Position numbers and translations under genes: made by a program. Positions 18,353 through 26,738 of a stretch of 64,000 bases of DNA are shown piece after piece. The number at the start of each line of letters is the position of its first letter. Position 1 is the stretch's first letter. The notes under the pieces were generated by a model. It worked only from the letters and a program-made list of their open reading frames with translations. It did no database searches and had not been told where the DNA came from. Source of the DNA: Mesorhizobium loti (GTDB taxonomy: Bacteria > Pseudomonadota > Alphaproteobacteria > Rhizobiales > Rhizobiaceae); contig NZ_CP033334.1 of the NCBI RefSeq assembly GCF_013170705.1, positions 3,697,501 through 3,761,500 of the forward strand, given 5' to 3'.

Positions 18353-19900
18353 ATGCCAGGCATGAATGAACCAAGACGCAAGCGCGGCGCCGAGCGCACC
18401 AGCAACCGGGGCCCAGCGCCCATCCCGCAACTACCGCAAAGGCGCGTAAGGAACCCCTATCCGCCAATGGCGCTGCTTTCGTCCGACCAGATCGAGGCGA
18501 TCCACCAGGCGTCGATGCATGTATTGGAGAATTTCGGCATCGAGGTGATGAGCCCCCGGGCGCTGTCGCTGTTCGAGAAAGCCGGCGCCAGGGTCGACCA
18601 TGCGACAGCCAATGTCCGCATCGATCGCGGCATGGTCGACGAGGCGCTGAAGACCACACGGCCCACCTATACGCTGACACCACGCAACCCGGCCAACACA
18701 ATCCATCTAGGCGGCAACACCATCAATTTCACCCTCGTTGCCGGGCCGCCCAATGTGCACGACATGGAGCGAGGCCGCCGCGCAGGAAACTTGCGCGACT
18801 ATGCCGACCTGACCCGGTTGGCGCAGCATTTCAACTGCGTCCACATGCTCGGCAACCAGGTCTGCGCGCCGGTCGAGTTGCCGGCCAATTCGCGCCATCT
18901 CGACACCTACTTCACCAATCTGACGCTGAGCGACAAGAGTTTCCACGTCTCGGCGATCGGCCGGGGCAGGGCGCTGGACGGTATCGAGATGATGGCGATC
19001 GCGCGCGGGCTGACGCTGGACCAGTTACGGGAAGATCCCGGCATCGCCACCATCATCTCGGTCAACTCGCCGCGCCGCTTCGACGAGATGATGGCCGAGG
19101 GGCTGATGACGATGGCCGAGTTCGGCCAGTCGGTGGCGGTGACGCCGTTCACCCTGATGGGGGCGATGAGCCCGGTGACGCTGGCGGGCGCCTTGGCGCA
19201 GCAGAACGCCGAGGCGCTGTTCGGCGTCGTGCTGACGCAGTTGGTGCGACCCGGTGCGCCGGTCATGTATGGCGCCTTCACCTCCAATGTCGACATGAAG
19301 TCCGGGGCGCCGGCCTTCGGCACGCCTGAAAACACCAAGGCCAACATCGCCTCGGGGCAATTGGCCCGGCGCTACGGCCTGCCGTACCGGACAACGCCGG
19401 GCTCGGCCTCCAACGCCGCCGATGCGCAAGGCGCCTATGAGACGCTGATGGCGCTGTGGGGCGCCGTGCTCGGCCATGGCAACCTCGTCTATCACGCCGC
19501 CGGCTGGCAGGAGGGCGGGCTGACGGCGTCGTTCGAGAAGTTCATCATCGATGTCGAGATGATCCAGCACATGATGGAGTTCCTGCGGCCGATCGAAGTC
19601 AACGAGGCCGAGCTTGCCGTCGAGGCGCTGGGCGCGGTGCCGACCGGCGGCCATTTCTTCGGCGAGCCGCACACGCTGGAGCGCTACGCCACCGCCTTCT
19701 ACCAGCCGATGCTGTCCAACTGGCAGAATTTCGAGGCCTGGCAGGAGGCAGGTGGGCTCGACGCAACGGCGCGCGCGACGCGGCTGTGGAAGAAGGCGCT
19801 CGAGGACTATGTCAAGCCGGCGATGGATATCGCCGTTCGTGAGGCGCTGGAGGCCTATGTGGCCAAGCGTAAGGAAGCGATCGGGCAGGGCGAGCCGTGA
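18353..19900 (+). CDS. MttB-superfamily trimethylamine/glycine-betaine methyltransferase homologue (non-pyrrolysine)
   Basis: Member of the COG5598 trimethylamine methyltransferase family, 515 residues. True archaeal MttB contains pyrrolysine at an amber codon; this gene reads straight through with no in-frame TAG, so it belongs to the much larger non-Pyl group. Characterised non-Pyl members (MtgB) demethylate glycine betaine and related quaternary amines onto a corrinoid protein. Visible motifs include PPNVHDMERGRRAGNLRDYADL, IISVNSPRRFDEMM and LVYHAAGWQEGGLTASFEKF. No corrinoid-binding MttC-like gene lies in this window. The next gene, 57 bases on, encodes a folate-type demethylating dehydrogenase, supporting a role in methylamine or betaine catabolism. 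An ATG at 18362 is an alternative start. Confidence 0.88.
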   Translation: MPGMNEPRRKRGAERTSNRGPAPIPQLPQRRVRNPYPPMALLSSDQIEAIHQASMHVLENFGIEVMSPRALSLFEKAGARVDHATANVRIDRGMVDEALKTTRPTYTLTPRNPANTIHLGGNTINFTLVAGPPNVHDMERGRRAGNLRDYADLTRLAQHFNCVHMLGNQVCAPVELPANSRHLDTYFTNLTLSDKSFHVSAIGRGRALDGIEMMAIARGLTLDQLREDPGIATIISVNSPRRFDEMMAEGLMTMAEFGQSVAVTPFTLMGAMSPVTLAGALAQQNAEALFGVVLTQLVRPGAPVMYGAFTSNVDMKSGAPAFGTPENTKANIASGQLARRYGLPYRTTPGSASNAADAQGAYETLMALWGAVLGHGNLVYHAAGWQEGGLTASFEKFIIDVEMIQHMMEFLRPIEVNEAELAVEALGAVPTGGHFFGEPHTLERYATAFYQPMLSNWQNFEAWQEAGGLDATARATRLWKKALEDYVKPAMDIAVREALEAYVAKRKEAIGQGEP

Positions 19901-19957
19901 TGCCTTCCGTCCTGATTCCACTTTCCCCTCCAATCCATTGATATCAGAGAAAAATCC

Positions 19958-22384
19958 ATGAAGTCGCATGCAAAGGTCGTGGTCATTGGCGGCGGTGTCG
20001 TCGGGTGCTCCGTGCTGTTCCATCTCGCCCGCCATGGCTGGACCGACGTGGTGCTGCTGGAACGCGACGAACTGACCTCGGGTTCGACCTGGCACGCGGC
20101 CGGCGGCATGCATACGATCAATGGCGATCCCAATGTCGCCAAGCTGCAGAAATACACGATCAGCCTCTACAAGGAGATCGAGGAGCTGTCGGGCCAGGCC
20201 ACCGGCGTGCATCTGACCGGCGGCGTGCTTCTGGCGGCGACCGAGGCGCGGCTGGACTGGCTGCGCGGCGTCGTCGCCAAGGGACGCTATCTCGGCATCG
20301 ACCTGGAAGTGATTTCGCCTGCCGAGGCGGCCGAACTGATGCCGCTGATCGATCCCAAGCAATTCGTCGGCGCCGTCAGAAACAAGGAGGACGGCCATCT
20401 CGATCCCTCGGGCGTCACGCATGCCTATGCCAAGGCCGCGCGCAAGCTCGGCGCGGAGATCGAGCGCTTCACCAAGGTCGAGGACATCGTGCGGCGGCCC
20501 GACGGGATGTGGCGCGTCATCACCAACAAGGGCGAGGTGGTGGCCGAGCATGTCGTCAACGCCGGCGGCCTGTGGGCGCGCGAAGTCGGCCGCATGGTCG
20601 GGCTCGAACTGCCGGTGCTGGCCATGGAGCACATGTACCTGATCACCGAGGACATGCCGGAGGTCGCCGCCTGGAACGCCAAGACCGGCACCGAGATCAT
20701 CCATGCGGTCGATTTCGACGGCGAGCTTTACCTGCGCCAGGAGCGCGGCGGCATGCTGATGGGCACCTACGAGAAGGCCAACAAGCCATGGTCCGAATAC
20801 CAGACGCCATGGAATTTCGGCCATGAACTGCTCGAGCCCGACATCGACCGCATCGCGCCGTCTCTCGAGGTCGGATTCCGCCACTTCCCGGCTTTCCAGC
20901 ACACCGGCATCAAGCAGATCATCAACGGGCCCTTCACCTTCGCGCCCGACGGCAACCCGCTTGTCGGGCCGGTGCGCGGCCTGCCGGGCTTCTGGGTCGC
21001 CTGCGGCGTCATGGCCGGCTTCAGCCAGGGCGGCGGCGTCGGCCTGGCACTGTCCAACTGGATGATCGAGGGAGATCCCGGCGCCGACATCTGGGCCATG
21101 GATGTGGCACGCTATGGCGACTGGGCTGGAATGGCCTACACCAATGCCAAGGTGCGCGAGAACTATTCCAGGCGGTTTTCGATCCGCTTCCCCAATGAGG
21201 AACTGCCGGCCGGACGGCCGCTGAAGACGACCCCCGTCTATGACCTCTTGTCGGCCAGGGGTGCGCAGTGGGGTGTCGCCTACGGGCTGGAAGTGCCGCT
21301 TTGGTACGCGCCGGAGGGCATCAAGGATGAGTTCTCGTGGCGGCGTTCAAGCGATTTCACCCATGTTGCGAGGGAAGTCGCAACCGTGCGCGGCGGCGTC
21401 GGTCTGGCGGAGATTTCGAGTTTCGCCAAATACAAGGTGACGGGCGAGGGGGCGGCTGCCTGGCTCGACCGGATGCTCGCCTGCAAACTGCCGAAACCCG
21501 GCCGCATGACGCTGGCCCCGATGCTGAAGGAGGACGGCAGGCTGATCGGCGATTTCACGCTGGCCAATCTGGGCGCCGATGGCTGGTTCCTCGCTGGCTC
21601 CGGCATTGCCGAGCAGTATCATATGCGCTGGTTCGAGGCGCACCTGCCTGCAGATGGCTCGGTTCATATCGAGGCGCTGGGCGCGAAACTCACCGGTCTT
21701 GCCATTGCCGGCCCGAAGGCGAGGGATGTGCTGGCCAAGGTCAGTCGCGCCGATGTCTCCAACGCGGCGTTTCCGTTCATGGCGGCGGCGAGGATGGATA
21801 TCGGCATGGCGCCGTGCCTTGTCGGCCGCGTCAGCTATACCGGCGATCTCGGCTACGAGATCTGGGTGGCGCCCGAATACCAGCGCGCGGCTTATCATGC
21901 GCTGGTGGCGGCGGGCGAGGAGTTCAGCATCGGCCTGTTCGGTTCGCGCGCGCTCAACGCGCTGCGGCTGGAGAAGAACTACGGCTCATGGGGACGCGAA
22001 TACCGGCCGATCTATGGGCCGCTGGAAGCCGGGCTCGACCGTTTCGTCGCCTATGGCAAGGACGCCGATTTCATAGGGAAGGCGGCGGCGCTGGCCGAGC
22101 GCAAGCAAGGCGGGAAACTGCGGCTGCGCGCCTTCATCGTCGATGCGGACGATGCCGATGTCATCGGCGACGAGCCGATCTGGTTCGGCGGGGCGGTGCG
22201 TGGCTGGGTGACGTCCGGCGGCTTCGCGCATCATTCGAAAAAGTCGGTCGCCGTCGGCTATGTGCCGAAAGAGATCGCCGACGAGAGCGACGGATTCGAG
22301 ATCGAATTGCTGGGCAAGCGTCACGCGGCGCGCATCCAGGCGGCGCCGCTGTTCGATGCGAATTTCGAACGGATGCGGGGGTGA
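19958..22384 (+). CDS. FAD-dependent dimethylglycine/sarcosine dehydrogenase-like protein with GcvT domain
   Basis: Two-part enzyme of 808 residues. The N-terminal half is a DAO-type FAD oxidoreductase with the dinucleotide motif GGGVVG (residues 11-16) and SGSTWHAAG, whose His46 matches the covalent-FAD His of dimethylglycine and sarcosine dehydrogenases. The C-terminal half (from about residue 420) is a GcvT aminomethyltransferase-like domain that would hand the methyl-derived one-carbon unit to tetrahydrofolate. Conserved pieces include GRVSYTGDLGYEIWV and NALRLEKNYGSWGREY. Likely substrate is an N-methylated amine such as dimethylglycine; the exact substrate is not fixed by sequence. It follows the MttB homologue and is probably in the same transcript. 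Confidence 0.9.
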   Translation: MKSHAKVVVIGGGVVGCSVLFHLARHGWTDVVLLERDELTSGSTWHAAGGMHTINGDPNVAKLQKYTISLYKEIEELSGQATGVHLTGGVLLAATEARLDWLRGVVAKGRYLGIDLEVISPAEAAELMPLIDPKQFVGAVRNKEDGHLDPSGVTHAYAKAARKLGAEIERFTKVEDIVRRPDGMWRVITNKGEVVAEHVVNAGGLWAREVGRMVGLELPVLAMEHMYLITEDMPEVAAWNAKTGTEIIHAVDFDGELYLRQERGGMLMGTYEKANKPWSEYQTPWNFGHELLEPDIDRIAPSLEVGFRHFPAFQHTGIKQIINGPFTFAPDGNPLVGPVRGLPGFWVACGVMAGFSQGGGVGLALSNWMIEGDPGADIWAMDVARYGDWAGMAYTNAKVRENYSRRFSIRFPNEELPAGRPLKTTPVYDLLSARGAQWGVAYGLEVPLWYAPEGIKDEFSWRRSSDFTHVAREVATVRGGVGLAEISSFAKYKVTGEGAAAWLDRMLACKLPKPGRMTLAPMLKEDGRLIGDFTLANLGADGWFLAGSGIAEQYHMRWFEAHLPADGSVHIEALGAKLTGLAIAGPKARDVLAKVSRADVSNAAFPFMAAARMDIGMAPCLVGRVSYTGDLGYEIWVAPEYQRAAYHALVAAGEEFSIGLFGSRALNALRLEKNYGSWGREYRPIYGPLEAGLDRFVAYGKDADFIGKAAALAERKQGGKLRLRAFIVDADDADVIGDEPIWFGGAVRGWVTSGGFAHHSKKSVAVGYVPKEIADESDGFEIELLGKRHAARIQAAPLFDANFERMRG

Positions 22385-22397
22385 GGCTCACCCCCGC
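22375..22397 (+). terminator. Hairpin at the end of the dehydrogenase gene
   Basis: GCGGGGGTGAG and its exact complement flank a single central G and overlap the stop codon at 22382-22384. The stem is 11 bp, GC-rich, without a clear T-run. It lies between convergent genes, so it may act as a weak terminator in both directions. Confidence 0.4.
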
Positions 22398-22407
22398 GGC
22401 ATGGGCA

Positions 22408-22800
22408 TCACGCGTTGCGGCGATTGTCGAGCGCGAAGGCGCCGGCGCCGGCGAAGACCAGATAGAGAAAGATGAAGCAGAACGAGATCGCCGCATCGCC
22501 GCTGTTGTTGACGGGGAAGAAGTCGCGCGGATAGTGCGCCATGAAATAGGCGATCGCCATCTCGCCGGCCAGAAGAAACGCGACGGGCCGCGTGAACAGG
22601 CCCAGTGCCAGCAGGCTGCCGCCGGCGAATTCGAGGATACCCGCGGTGAGCGACAGGCTGTTCAGGGCATGAGGTTGGGCGCTTAGCGGGAAGTTGAACA
22701 GTTTCTGGCTGCCATGCTCGATGAACTGCAGCGCGGTCATGATACGCAGCACGCCGAGTGCCTGCGGCTGGTATCTGGCAAGGCCTTCAAAAAGTTTCAT
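22408..22800 (-). CDS. DoxX family membrane protein
   Basis: Small integral membrane protein of the DoxX family, 130 residues, with four predicted helices (QALGVLRIMTALQFIEHGSQK, the AGILEFAGGSLLALGLF stretch, VAFLLAGEMAIAYFMAHYP, and FIFLYLVFAGAGAFALD). Family members are linked to quinone or thiosulfate chemistry and oxidative stress, but this one has no assigned reaction. The ATG at 22800 was chosen because it begins the conserved MKLFEGL sequence with TGGAG just upstream; the open frame extends 49 codons further without good support. It is convergent with the dehydrogenase gene. Confidence 0.85.
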   Translation of the reverse strand: MKLFEGLARYQPQALGVLRIMTALQFIEHGSQKLFNFPLSAQPHALNSLSLTAGILEFAGGSLLALGLFTRPVAFLLAGEMAIAYFMAHYPRDFFPVNNSGDAAISFCFIFLYLVFAGAGAFALDNRRNA

Positions 22801-23003
22801 CCGAACTCCATTTTCACCCTCCCGGCCCGGCGATAGATTATCGCCCAGCGACGGACCATTCACTTCCGTTGGCATGTCATCAACAATCGGTGATTGGAAA
22901 TGTTCCCCGGTATTGCCCTTCCCATATTCTTCTCGCCTGGGTTGCATTTGTATCGCAAAGGTTGTATTAGCATAAGCGCTCTGAACAGGTGGATTTCCTT
23001 GCC

Positions 23004-23492
23004 ATGAAAAAAGTCATCATCAGCCTATTCGCACTCGTCGCGGGCACCGGTTTCGCCGTGGCGGAGGACGCCGGCTGCGAGGCCTTCAAATGGCCGGTGA
23101 CGCGGGAACAGGCGTTGTTTGCCGCGGCGCCGGCAACGCCGTCCGGAGGGACGCTGGCGGTCGGCGCGGCCGCTGACCTGGCGCTGGTGCCGGTCGACAA
23201 GGCCGCTTTCGCCGTGCCCCCTGAACATGCTCCGGGAGAGGGCACGTTTGGCGCTGTCGCCAGCGTGGCCGTGCCGCCCGAAGGCGCCATTCAGATAAGC
23301 CTGTCGGGCGAGGCGTGGATCGATGTCATCCAGGACGGCAAGGCCGTTAAATCGGCCGGCTACAGCGGGGTAAAAACCTGCCCTGGTATCCGCAAAAGCG
23401 TGCGCTTCAAGCTGGCGGCCGGCCCGGCCACCATCCAGTTCAGTGGCGCGAAAAAGGCTGAGCTGAAGGTCGCGGTGCTGACGCCGGAATAA
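23004..23492 (+). CDS. Hypothetical periplasmic protein
   Basis: A 162-residue protein of unknown function. A clear signal peptide (MKKVIISLFALVAGTGFAVA) is cut near residue 20. The mature part is rich in Ala, Val and Gly, with two Cys (GCEAF and KTCPG) that could pair. The C-terminal half (GAIQISLSGEAWIDVIQDG, RFKLAAGPATIQFSGAKKAELKVAVL) looks like an all-beta carbohydrate- or protein-binding module of the PPC type, an impression from pattern only. The ATG at 23004 is preferred over a GTG at 22989 because it starts the signal peptide. It stands alone between divergent DoxX and convergent VOC genes. Confidence 0.7.
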   Translation: MKKVIISLFALVAGTGFAVAEDAGCEAFKWPVTREQALFAAAPATPSGGTLAVGAAADLALVPVDKAAFAVPPEHAPGEGTFGAVASVAVPPEGAIQISLSGEAWIDVIQDGKAVKSAGYSGVKTCPGIRKSVRFKLAAGPATIQFSGAKKAELKVAVLTPE

Positions 23493-23571
23493 ATCGGCCG
23501 GTTGAGGCATGCGGCCCTTCGTCGGTGGTGCGAAGAAAGGCCGTCGCTTCATGCCAGCGGTGTCATAGCTT

Positions 23572-24348
23572 TCAGCGCACCGGCGCCATCAAGGCGAAAT
23601 GCGCGCCTTGCGGGTCCTGGCATTGCACGATCCAGCTGCCGCCGGGCACCTCCATCGGCCCCATCAGGATCTTGCCGCCATTGTCGGTGACGCGTTTTGC
23701 GGCCGCGTCGATGCCGGTGACGTTGAAGTAGAACTGCCAGACCGGGACGGGGATCTGGGCAGGCTTGTTCATGATGCCGCCGCCAGATTCGGGGCCGGCC
23801 GTGAAAGTCTGGTAGATGCCCATCGGGCCCATGTCGAAATCGCCGGCGTTGGTCCAACCGAACTGGCTGGAATAGAAATCGAACGCGGCCTTCCAATCGC
23901 TGGTGTAGAGTTCGTGCCAGCCGATATGACCAGGCGTGCTGGCCGGCACGACGGGTTGGTCGGGGCCGTTCGGCTGCAGGAACATGAAGGCCGCGCCTTG
24001 CGGATCGGCGACAACGGCAAAGCGGCCGACGCCCGGAATGTCGCTGGGTTCACAGTGAACGCCGCCGCCGGCGGCTTTCACTGATTTCGTCGCGGCATCC
24101 ACGTCCTTGGTCTTGATGTAACCAAGCCAGGCAGGCGGCGCGCCCATCTTTCTGACATCCTCGGGCATGGTCATCAGGCCGCCGACGCCGCGCTCGCCGA
24201 CATTCATGACGATATAGCGCGGCATGCCAGGCGCCGTGTCGAAGGGCTGCGCCGTCCAGCCGACAACCTTGGTATAGAAGGCCTCGGCGGCATCGAGGTC
24301 TGATGTCATCAGCTCGTACCAGAAGAAAGGCATCGGGGATTTGGGCAT
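23572..24348 (-). CDS. VOC (glyoxalase/bleomycin-resistance fold) family protein, two-domain
   Basis: A 258-residue protein with two tandem vicinal-oxygen-chelate modules. Module one begins MPFFWYELMTSDLDAAEAFY; module two begins GHIGWHELYTSDWKAAFDFY. Family relatives are often listed as lactoylglutathione lyase-like or hydroxylase-like, but no reaction can be assigned. Candidate metal or substrate residues are the E/H of WYEL and WHELY and the Q of WIVQCQDPQG. The ATG at 24348 has AGGAGA seven bases upstream. It is monocistronic and divergent from the ChaC-like gene. Confidence 0.85.
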   Translation of the reverse strand: MPKSPMPFFWYELMTSDLDAAEAFYTKVVGWTAQPFDTAPGMPRYIVMNVGERGVGGLMTMPEDVRKMGAPPAWLGYIKTKDVDAATKSVKAAGGGVHCEPSDIPGVGRFAVVADPQGAAFMFLQPNGPDQPVVPASTPGHIGWHELYTSDWKAAFDFYSSQFGWTNAGDFDMGPMGIYQTFTAGPESGGGIMNKPAQIPVPVWQFYFNVTGIDAAAKRVTDNGGKILMGPMEVPGGSWIVQCQDPQGAHFALMAPVR

Positions 24349-24522
24349 GGTCGGTCTCCTCACCGTTCAGCATCGATCGTTGTCCGATCCATCGCAGGAC
24401 GATCCTGGCGACGGAAATCCGACATCCGCCCGGACGAATAATGTCGACGCATGGCATGCGTTCCCGGGTTGCGCGCCCGACTTTTTTCAATTTCTCTGCG
24501 GCAAAAGAGGGGTTGTCGTTTC

Positions 24523-25257
24523 ATGCGCCTGATGTCGCTCACGCCTGAGCTTGTCGCACTGTGCCATCGGCAGGAGGCCGATCCCGGACCGGACCCAAGC
24601 TGGACCGAGCTGAACGACGAGGATTTCCGGACCCTTGCCATGCGGCTTGCCGCTGAAGCGGACGAAGGGCCGCTCTGGGTATTCGCCTACGGGTCGCTGA
24701 TCTGGAAGCCGGAATTCGAATCGGTGGAGCAAAGGCTCGCCACGGCCTTCGGCTGGCACCGCTCCTTCTGTCTCGACATGGTGCGCTGGCGCGGCAGTGC
24801 GGAGCAGCCGGGGCTGATGATGGCGCTCGAACGAGGTGGAAGGTGCAACGGCGTGATCTACCGCTTGCAGGAGGGCGAAAAACCGGCCCAGATCGAAAGG
24901 CTGCTGCGGCGCGAGATCAGCGACCATGAGAGCGTCAGCTCAGTCCGGTGGCTGCCCGTGCATACGGCGCAAGGCCCGTTGCGGGCGCTTGGTTTCTGGG
25001 TTGGCGTGAAGGGGCGGGGAACGTCGCTGGGCCAGCCACTGGACAAGGTGGCAAGCATATTGGCCAGGGCCTGCGGCCATATCGGCTCCGGCGCCGAATA
25101 TCTCTACAACACTGTCAGCCATCTCGAGGCGTTCGGCATCCACGACCGCAATCTGTGGCGGCTGCAGGAGCTGGTGGCGGACGAGGTCCGGGCACTCCAT
25201 GGCCGGCCGGACGACGAGCGCCACCCAGCTCGGCAAGACCAGCCGTCCTCAGCATAA
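24523..25257 (+). CDS. Gamma-glutamylcyclotransferase, ChaC-like
   Basis: Probable glutathione-specific gamma-glutamylcyclotransferase, which splits glutathione to 5-oxoproline and Cys-Gly. The 244-residue product has the family signature YGSLIW (residues 56-61) followed by KPEF, the second half VIYRLQEGE, and RREIS, which carries the likely catalytic Glu. The C-terminus has GSGAEYLYNTVSHLEAFGIHDRNL, a strongly conserved ChaC block. The ATG at 24523 gives a length close to the family; the frame is open upstream to 24451. The following 120 bases are AT-rich and hold the promoter of the pre operon. Confidence 0.87.
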   Translation: MRLMSLTPELVALCHRQEADPGPDPSWTELNDEDFRTLAMRLAAEADEGPLWVFAYGSLIWKPEFESVEQRLATAFGWHRSFCLDMVRWRGSAEQPGLMMALERGGRCNGVIYRLQEGEKPAQIERLLRREISDHESVSSVRWLPVHTAQGPLRALGFWVGVKGRGTSLGQPLDKVASILARACGHIGSGAEYLYNTVSHLEAFGIHDRNLWRLQELVADEVRALHGRPDDERHPARQDQPSSA

Positions 25258-25312
25258 CATGAGTGAAAAAATCATGTTTTTATCAAACCTTTTCAGTAGC
25301 TTGCGCCGAAAA

Positions 25313-25328
25313 TTGACCAATTGATAAA
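25313..25328 (+). promoter_or_regulatory. RutR-like operator upstream of preT
   Basis: TTGACCAATTGATAAA matches the E. coli RutR consensus (TTGACCA, two bases, TGGTCAA): the left half-site is exact and the right half-site matches 5 of 7. It lies 50 bases before the preT ATG in an AT-rich patch, and its TTGACC could also be the -35 element, so RutR binding would block the promoter. A RutR homologue is encoded 8 kb away. Confidence 0.65.
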
Positions 25329-25377
25329 AAAATAAAACGTGCTAGCCTTCCCCAAAACAAAACATGGGGAACTGACA

Positions 25378-26733
25378 ATGCCAGAAGGCCAGTTCAAGGA
25401 AGGTATTGCCGGCGGCCGGCTCGCGGCCGAGCAGTATGCGGATAATTTTTCCGACCTGCATCCGCCGCTCGATCACCACGAGGCGCTGGTCGAATCCGAC
25501 CGCTGCTATTTCTGCTACGACGCGCCGTGCATGAACGCATGCCCGACCTCGATCGACATTCCGCTGTTCATCCGCCAGATCTCGACCGGCAATCCGATCG
25601 GCTCGGCCAAGACCATCTTCGACCAGAACATCCTTGGCGGCATGTGCGCCCGCGTGTGCCCGACCGAAACGCTGTGCGAAGAGGTCTGCGTGCGCGAGGT
25701 GGCGGAGGGCAAGCCGGTGCAGATCGGCCGCCTGCAGCGCTACGCCACCGATGTCGCGATGGCCGAGAACAAACAGTTTTATGCGCGCGCCGCGGCGACG
25801 GGGAAGACCGTTGCCGTGGTCGGCGCCGGCCCGGCCGGTCTTGCCGCCGCGCACCGGCTCGCCCGCCATGGCCATGACGTGACCATCCTGGAAGCGCGCC
25901 CGAAGGCCGGCGGCCTCAACGAGTATGGCATCGCCGCCTACAAGAGCGTCGACGATTTCGCCCAGGCCGAGGTCGACTATGTCACGGCGATCGGTGGCAT
26001 CGACATCCAGAACGGCAAGGCGCTCGGCCGCGACTACCAGCTCTCCGACCTGATCCGCAATTACGACGCGGTGTTCCTCGGCATGGGGCTTGGCGGCGTC
26101 AATGCGCTGCGCGCCGATGGCGAGGATGCCGCCGGCGTCATCAACGCGGTGGAGTTCATCGCCGAACTGCGCCAGGCCGCCGATCTCGCCGGCCTGCCGG
26201 TTGGCCGCCGCGTCGTCGTCATCGGCGGCGGCATGACGGCGATCGACGCGGCCGTGCAGTCGAAGCTGCTCGGCGCCGAGGAGGTGACGATCTGTTACCG
26301 GCGCGGCCAGGAGCATATGAACGCCTCCGAGTTCGAGCAGGACCTGGCCGCCGCCAACGGTGTCACCATCCGCCACTGGCTGCAGCCGAAGCGGGTGATC
26401 GCCGAGGCCGGCAAGGTGTCGGGCATCGAACTCGAATACACGGCATTGAAGGGCGACAGGCTCGCAGGCACCGGCGAGACGCTGACGCTGGTCGCCGACC
26501 AGGTGTTCAAGGCGATCGGCCAGAGCTTTGTCCCGGCCGCCCTCAACGGCAGCGGTGCCTCGATCGAGCTCGAAGCCGGCCGTATCAAGGTCGACGCGGA
26601 AGGGCGTACCTCGCTGGCGAAAGTCTGGGCCGGCGGCGACTGCATCTTTGGTGGCGACGACCTGACCGTCTCCGCCGTGGCGCAAGGGCGCGATGCGGCG
26701 GAGAGCATACACAGGAGTCTGACGCAGGGATAA
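25378..26733 (+). CDS. preT: NAD-dependent dihydropyrimidine dehydrogenase, subunit PreT
   Basis: Flavin and iron-sulfur subunit of the NAD-dependent dihydropyrimidine dehydrogenase, which with PreA interconverts uracil/thymine and the 5,6-dihydro forms, the first step of reductive pyrimidine breakdown. The 451-residue product has an N-terminal region with two 4Fe-4S Cys clusters (CYFCYDAPCMNACP and CARVCPTETLCEEVC), an FAD motif GAGPAGLAAAHRLARHG and an NAD(P) motif VVIGGGMTAIDAA, as in GltD-type proteins. The ATG at 25378 follows a GGGGA ribosome site; an ORF start at 25339 lies upstream within the promoter region. It leads the preT-methyltransferase-preA operon. Confidence 0.92.
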   Translation: MPEGQFKEGIAGGRLAAEQYADNFSDLHPPLDHHEALVESDRCYFCYDAPCMNACPTSIDIPLFIRQISTGNPIGSAKTIFDQNILGGMCARVCPTETLCEEVCVREVAEGKPVQIGRLQRYATDVAMAENKQFYARAAATGKTVAVVGAGPAGLAAAHRLARHGHDVTILEARPKAGGLNEYGIAAYKSVDDFAQAEVDYVTAIGGIDIQNGKALGRDYQLSDLIRNYDAVFLGMGLGGVNALRADGEDAAGVINAVEFIAELRQAADLAGLPVGRRVVVIGGGMTAIDAAVQSKLLGAEEVTICYRRGQEHMNASEFEQDLAAANGVTIRHWLQPKRVIAEAGKVSGIELEYTALKGDRLAGTGETLTLVADQVFKAIGQSFVPAALNGSGASIELEAGRIKVDAEGRTSLAKVWAGGDCIFGGDDLTVSAVAQGRDAAESIHRSLTQG

Positions 26734-26738
26734 GGATC

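Noticed and set aside
18353..19900. Pyrrolysine-type MttB
   Set aside because: No in-frame TAG interrupts the gene, so it belongs to the non-Pyl branch.
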